Part shown: in pieces, positions 61,871 through 64,000 of the stretch
Numbering within the stretch: the stretch's first letter is position 1
How the letters are laid out: each line of letters starts with the position of its first letter
Assembly (NCBI GenBank): GCA_964640055.1
Contig: CAZXFH010000006.1
Span: 1 to 64,000, forward strand
From: CAZXFH01 sp964640055
Lineage (GTDB): Bacteria; Fidelibacterota; UBA2242; JAFGTP01
Length of the DNA stretch: 64,000 nt
Direction: 5' to 3'
Program-made: the position numbers and the translations under genes
The notes under the pieces: generated by a model
The model's input: the letters and a program-made list of their open reading frames with translations, nothing else
Told to the model about the DNA's origin: nothing
Databases searched by the model: none

Positions 61871-63259
61871 GTGATCAACAATTTTCCGGAACGGGTGGCG
61901 CGCACACTGCAGCTGCTTAGGGATAAAAATCCTTATAATGCGGTTATTTCTGTATTACCTGAGGTTGAACAGGTCAGCCGGGGTATCCAAGCACACATAG
62001 ACCATGGACAGGCCGGACCTTTGGCCGGTTATATGGTCGGTGTCAAAGACAATATCAGCGTCAAGGATCAGGGCTTGACCTGTGGTTCGAAGATCCTGAC
62101 AGAGTTTATCAGTCCCTACCATGCCACCGTCATAAAAAAAATCATCGCGGCTGACGGATTGCTTGTGGCGAAACTGAATATGGATGAATTTGCCATGGGT
62201 TCTTCCAACGAGCATTCCTGTTTTGGTGCGGTGCGAAATCCCCATGATGGGACCCGGGTGCCCGGCGGGTCCAGTGGTGGTGCTGCGGCTGCTGTGGCCG
62301 GGAAACTGGTTGATATAGCCCTGGGGTCGGATACCGGTGGCTCAATCCGACAGCCGGCAGCTTTCTGTGGTATCGTTGGGCTGAAACCCACTTATGGGCG
62401 TGTCTCGCGCTATGGTCTGGTGGCCTTTGCCTCTTCCTTAGATCAGATCGGACCTCTGGCGCAGGATGTATCTGACTGTGCCCGTTTGCTGCAAGTGATA
62501 GCCGGGAAAGACCCACAAGACTCTACTTCTGTGGATGTTCCGGTTCCCAATTATAGTCAAACTTTAGGTCAGGATATTAAGGGTTTACGAATTGGTGTTC
62601 CCCGGGAATACATGCAAAGAAAGGGGTTGAATGCCGAAATAGAAAAACGCATCAGGGATACAGTGGCCTTATTAAAAGGAGCTGGCGCTGAGATCCGGGA
62701 TATTTCACTGCCCCACACCGATTTGGCAGTTGCGGTCTACTATATTATTGCCACAGCGGAAGCCTCTTCAAATTTAGCGCGCTATGATGGAATCCGCTAC
62801 GGATTCAGTGACCGTAGACCGACTCTGGAAAAATTGATTTCCGAGACCCGTCACCAGGGATTCGGATTTGAGGTTATCCGGCGTATCATGCTGGGGACTT
62901 ATGTATTATCGGCGGGTTACTATGACGCCTACTATGACAAGGCCCAGCGGGTGCGGCGCTTGATTAAGCAGGATTTTGTTAAGGCCTTTCAGTCAGTGGA
63001 TCTGATCCTTTCACCGACAACCCCCACATTACCCTTTAAAATTGGGGAGAAAATAGAAGACCCGCTCGCTATGTATTTAAGTGATATCTTTACTGTTCCA
63101 GCCAGTTTGGCAGGAGTGCCGGCCATGAATATTCCCCTGGGTCTGTCCCGCCGTAGTTTGCCGATCGGAGGGCAGTTGCTCGCTAATTATTTTCAGGAAG
63201 CCGATATTCTGCGGGTGGGGCATTATCTGGAGCAACAAATTTCCGGTTCGGGGACATAG
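61871..63259 (+). CDS. gatA: Aspartyl/glutamyl-tRNA amidotransferase subunit A
   Basis: Amidase subunit of GatCAB, turning Glu-tRNA(Gln) into Gln-tRNA(Gln). The 462 residues have the Ser-cisSer-Lys triad: Lys in MVGVKDNIS, the Gly-rich PGGSSGGAAAAVAG and the nucleophile Ser in GSDTGGSIRQPAAFCG. GTG start without a clear ribosome binding site. gatB and gatC are not adjacent. Last gene of the long run. Confidence 0.96.
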   Translation: MINNFPERVARTLQLLRDKNPYNAVISVLPEVEQVSRGIQAHIDHGQAGPLAGYMVGVKDNISVKDQGLTCGSKILTEFISPYHATVIKKIIAADGLLVAKLNMDEFAMGSSNEHSCFGAVRNPHDGTRVPGGSSGGAAAAVAGKLVDIALGSDTGGSIRQPAAFCGIVGLKPTYGRVSRYGLVAFASSLDQIGPLAQDVSDCARLLQVIAGKDPQDSTSVDVPVPNYSQTLGQDIKGLRIGVPREYMQRKGLNAEIEKRIRDTVALLKGAGAEIRDISLPHTDLAVAVYYIIATAEASSNLARYDGIRYGFSDRRPTLEKLISETRHQGFGFEVIRRIMLGTYVLSAGYYDAYYDKAQRVRRLIKQDFVKAFQSVDLILSPTTPTLPFKIGEKIEDPLAMYLSDIFTVPASLAGVPAMNIPLGLSRRSLPIGGQLLANYFQEADILRVGHYLEQQISGSGT

Positions 63260-63557
63260 CGGTCGATTAATTATAGAATAGCCAGGCTGCTGACAGGAGT
63301 GTGGTTGATTGGCAGTGATCCGAGGACAGAGTTGGAACATTCACGTACTGGATTTGTAAAAAAGATTTGAACCGTCACCCGGTCATGAATAAATGTAAGC
63401 AGACAAAATTATTGATGATAGAGCATAATTGATTAAATTTCAGCGGAATTGGGTAGTATATGAAGGTGAAGGTATTGAAGAATAGTGCAGCTATATTTTT
63501 AAGACGGAATTTAAAGTTGATTAATAACTGTATCAGGCCTGAAATCAGATAGATAAT
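63260..63557 (+). other. 298-base intergenic region, no gene recognised
   Basis: Between gatA and the batA-like gene. Only very short frames occur (the longest about 23 codons). No tRNA fold, clear terminator or strong promoter was found. It marks the end of the 24-gene run. Confidence 0.6.
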
Positions 63558-64000
63558 ATGTTTTATTTTGCTGATTGGGGTTATCTTTTTGGTTTATTAA
63601 TAGTTCCTCTGCTTGTGTTCTGGTATCGCCAGCGGGGCAAGCACTATGAATCCGCGATCCGTTTTTCATCGATCAAGGAAATTGCAGCTTTAACCGGCGG
63701 TCGTCATCAATGGAAGCCGCAAACTCTGATGGGGATTAAAATGGTGGGGTTAATGCTGCTGATATTGGCTTTGGCCCGTCCTCAAAAGGGGAATACTGAA
63801 AAAGAGTTTATCACTGAAGGCATCGATATAATGCTAGTATTGGACATTTCCAGTTCCATGCGGGCAGTTGATTTTCAACCCAATCGCTTGGAAGCTGCCA
63901 AAGCTGTCGCCCAAAAATTTATCGAGGGTCGTCGTAATGATCGTATCGGACTGGTGGTTTTTGCTGCAGAAAGTTTTTTACAATGTCCTCTAACCATTGA
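63558..64000 (+). CDS. VWA-domain protein BatA-like, 3' end missing
   Basis: The frame runs from ATG at 63558 to the end of the window (147 codons). It starts with an N-terminal membrane helix (YLFGLLIVPLLVFWY), a second helix (GLMLLILALARP), then a von Willebrand A domain with the metal-binding MIDAS motif DISSSM in LVLDISSSMRAVDF. This layout is that of BatA in the Bacteroides aerotolerance (bat) operon; BatB, BatC and BatD would be expected downstream. Confidence 0.9.
   Translation, partial: MFYFADWGYLFGLLIVPLLVFWYRQRGKHYESAIRFSSIKEIAALTGGRHQWKPQTLMGIKMVGLMLLILALARPQKGNTEKEFITEGIDIMLVLDISSSMRAVDFQPNRLEAAKAVAQKFIEGRRNDRIGLVVFAAESFLQCPLTI

Noticed and set aside
1..64000. Mobile elements, CRISPR arrays, prophage or integron
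   Set aside because: No transposase, integrase, regularly spaced repeats or phage structural genes were seen; base composition looks even apart from AT-rich gaps.

Overview
This window is a gene-dense bacterial chromosome segment, roughly 45-47% GC by eye. It has no rRNA, tRNA, transposase, phage gene or CRISPR array that I could see. Several genes point to a Gram-negative of the FCB superphylum: a heptose-phosphate adenylyltransferase, apolipoprotein N-acyltransferase, a type Vd patatin barrel protein, DUF2851, DUF5683-like and DUF4321 proteins, a soluble-type Udg4, and a 31-residue mS38/COX24-like ribosomal mini-protein. The closest match is probably a candidate lineage near Marinimicrobia, Calditrichota, KSB1 or Cloacimonadota rather than a classical Bacteroidetes. 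That placement is inference from gene content; no 16S or other phylogenetic marker was run.

Layout. 1-5292 (+): the 3' part of a polyprenyl-phosphate sugar transferase, then serS, plsC, DUF2851 and hldE-C/rfaE2. 5293-5405 can fold into a closed multi-stem RNA of unknown identity. 5489-12250 (+): a LysM lytic transglycosylase, sppA, HU, the mS38-like mini-ORF, a strong terminator, then xseA-xseB-nadK-mgsA-DUF554. 12415-21043 is mixed in strand and holds envelope and metabolic genes: a secreted transglutaminase-like protein facing a trypsin-like protein, the threonine catabolic pair tdh-kbl, a DUF401 permease, a beta-propeller plus transglutaminase protein, and a 3-dehydroquinase homologue lacking catalytic residues. 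21321-30429 (+): rpmE, a second strong terminator, then DUF1385-prfA-prmC-ubiA-dnaE-dtd-radC. 30485-31936 is an acidic TPR protein closed by a bidirectional terminator.

31990-35813 (-): a redox module (PDO glutaredoxin, ECF sigma factor, soluble zinc anti-sigma factor, DUF1858, OsmC) with rarA upstream. 36044-39342 (+): selA-selB, so the organism should decode UGA as selenocysteine, although selC, selD and any selenoprotein are outside the window. 39533-41017 (-): DUF502 and an M55 D-aminopeptidase. 41138-43297 (+): the patatin/POTRA/barrel protein.

43517-63259 (+) is the most striking architecture: 24 consecutive same-strand genes with no gap over about 30 bases. They mix nucleotide metabolism, replication, stringent response, lipoprotein maturation, phosphatidylethanolamine synthesis, purine synthesis, protein export and tRNA amidation, behind a TTGACA-type promoter at about 43464. 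The window ends inside a batA-like VWA gene.

I did not find an unmistakably new multi-gene system. The best leads are the structured RNA at 5293-5405, the two terminators that abut the start codons of the next genes directly after small ribosomal-protein genes, the degenerate AroQ, the RsrA-like redox sigma module, the two transglutaminase-fold secreted proteins, and the 20-kb gene run.
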